From an uncultured Lactobacillus sp. (lineage in GTDB: Bacteria; Bacillota; Bacilli; Lactobacillales; Lactobacillaceae), in the NCBI GenBank assembly GCA_947252915.1, contig CAMXWI010000030.1:1-8158 (forward strand): a stretch of 8,158 nucleotides of DNA, in the 5' to 3' direction. The notes under the pieces are model-generated. The model was not told the DNA's origin. It ran no database searches and worked only from the letters and a program-made list of their open reading frames with translations. Each line of letters starts with the position of its first letter. Position 1 is the first letter of the stretch. A program made the translations under genes and the position numbers. Positions 7,812 through 8,158 of the stretch are shown piece by piece.

Positions 7812-8059
7812 TAAAGACGAAGAGCAGACTAGTAGAGTGATTGGTTCTTTACAGAAAGTTTCAGTGGCTGAGATGGGACATGAACTGGTGCTTGAATCAC
7901 AACTGTGAGTTGACTATTGACAAAAAAATGGTCCGGGGAAGCCCGTTACAGCGCGGAGTTTATTTGAACTTGCTGAGGTTAGATTCGTGAGAATTTAACA
8001 ATAATGAGGTGGAACCGCTGCAAAGCCCTCTTACTACGTTGAGTAGTAAGAGGGCTTTT
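7812..8059 (+). promoter_or_regulatory. T-box riboswitch, probably tRNA-Cys responsive (first complete unit)
   Basis: Stem I has a helix 7837-7842/7895-7900 (GTGATT/AATCAC) and a lower helix 7827-7830/7908-7911. The loop between them holds AGTA at 7831-7834 opposite AA-C-TGT-G at 7901-7907. By the same AA+1 geometry as in the valS leader, the specifier is TGT (7904-7906), a cysteine codon. A stem IIA/B-like hairpin lies at 7934-7937/7942-7945. Stem III is a 9-bp hairpin, 7978-7986/7991-7999. The antiterminator pairs 8006-8009 with 8027-8030 and 8017-8019 with 8024-8026, leaving the bulge TGGAACC at 8010-8016. Its variable base A calls for a U73 discriminator, which tRNA-Cys has. An alternative fold gives CAC (His, 7898-7900), but tRNA-His has C73. 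The T-box call is firm; the cysteine assignment is less so. Confidence 0.88.
8024..8059 (+). terminator. First regulated terminator of the downstream T-box
   Basis: A perfect 14-bp stem pairs 8024-8037 with 8043-8056 around a five-base loop, followed by only four Ts (8056-8059). The 5' arm overlaps the antiterminator's 3' arms, so the pair is mutually exclusive. The short T-run suggests that termination here may be leaky. Confidence 0.88.
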
Positions 8060-8060
8060 G

Positions 8061-8130
8061 ATTTCAAATGAACTTGTTGAGGTAACCAGTGTAAGCTGGT
8101 TATGAATTGGGGTGGAAACACGGTCTAGCG
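8061..8130 (+). promoter_or_regulatory. Second stem III/antiterminator unit of the same T-box (truncated by fragment end)
   Basis: After the first terminator, the stem III-to-T-box part repeats with a period of about 103-104 bases. TGAACTTGTTGAGGT at 8069-8083 matches 7965-7979 in 14 of 15 positions. A new 7-bp stem III follows (8083-8089/8096-8102), then GGGG-TGGAAAC-ACGG (T-box bulge at 8113-8119). The two stem IIIs share position but not sequence, so pairing has been kept by compensating change. There is no space for a second stem I, so both units must share one specifier. The bulge has AAC where ACC is usual. Any second terminator and the controlled gene lie beyond base 8130. Confidence 0.8.
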
Positions 8131-8158
8131 CTGTCTCTTATACACATCTGACGCTGCC
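8131..8158 (+). other. Sequencing-library adapter remnant (Nextera read-1 side, reverse complement), not genomic
   Basis: Bases 8131-8149 are CTGTCTCTTATACACATCT, the reverse complement of the Tn5 mosaic end. Bases 8150-8158 (GACGCTGCC) continue into the read-1 adapter. The genomic sequence stops at 8130, inside the T-box leader. The truncation there comes from the library fragment, not from biology. Confidence 0.97.

Noticed and set aside
8061..8130. Second T-box unit as an assembly or PCR duplication
   Set aside because: The two copies differ at many positions and the stem III arms differ in a compensating way, which copying errors would not produce.
44..8130. CRISPR arrays, rRNA or tRNA genes, insertion sequences or defence genes
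   Set aside because: No regularly spaced repeats, tRNA-like cloverleaf genes, rRNA segments or transposase-like proteins were seen; all open frames of size are housekeeping genes.

Overview
This is an 8.16 kb fragment from a low-to-mid GC Gram-positive bacterium. It is almost certainly a member of the Lactobacillaceae. The reasons are the gene order valS-folC-radC-mreB-mreC-mreD, T-box control of an aminoacyl-tRNA synthetase gene, strong AGGAGG-type ribosome binding sites, and a FolC of Lactobacillus type. A heterofermentative lactobacillus such as Limosilactobacillus would fit, but genus is inference. The two outer ends are not genomic. Bases 10-43 match a Nextera (Tn5) read-2 adapter and 8131-8158 match the reverse complement of the read-1 adapter, so the biological insert is about 44-8130.

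Layout, all on the + strand: a sigma-A type promoter and a valine T-box riboswitch (54-329) lead into valS (356-3019), which ends in a strong terminator. folC (3093-4412) and a short radC (4464-5075) follow. A new promoter near 5159-5164 precedes the cell-shape operon mreB (5220-6230, TTG start), mreC (6342-7193) and mreD (7204-7740). The 111-base mreB-mreC gap holds a large three-tier RNA hairpin that ends inside the mreC ribosome binding site. The last 390 bases (7741-8130) hold no gene. They contain a new promoter and a second T-box leader, best read as cysteine-responsive. In it the stem III/antiterminator part is present twice while stem I is present once. The controlled gene lies beyond the fragment.

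How the parts work together: valS charges tRNA-Val, and its leader lets transcription through when uncharged tRNA-Val accumulates. folC makes and polyglutamylates folates. radC is a JAMM-domain protein that commonly sits next to mre genes. MreB, MreC and MreD form the membrane-associated scaffold guiding lateral wall synthesis. The two observations most worth a second look are the partly duplicated T-box at the right end and the structured mreB-mreC spacer.
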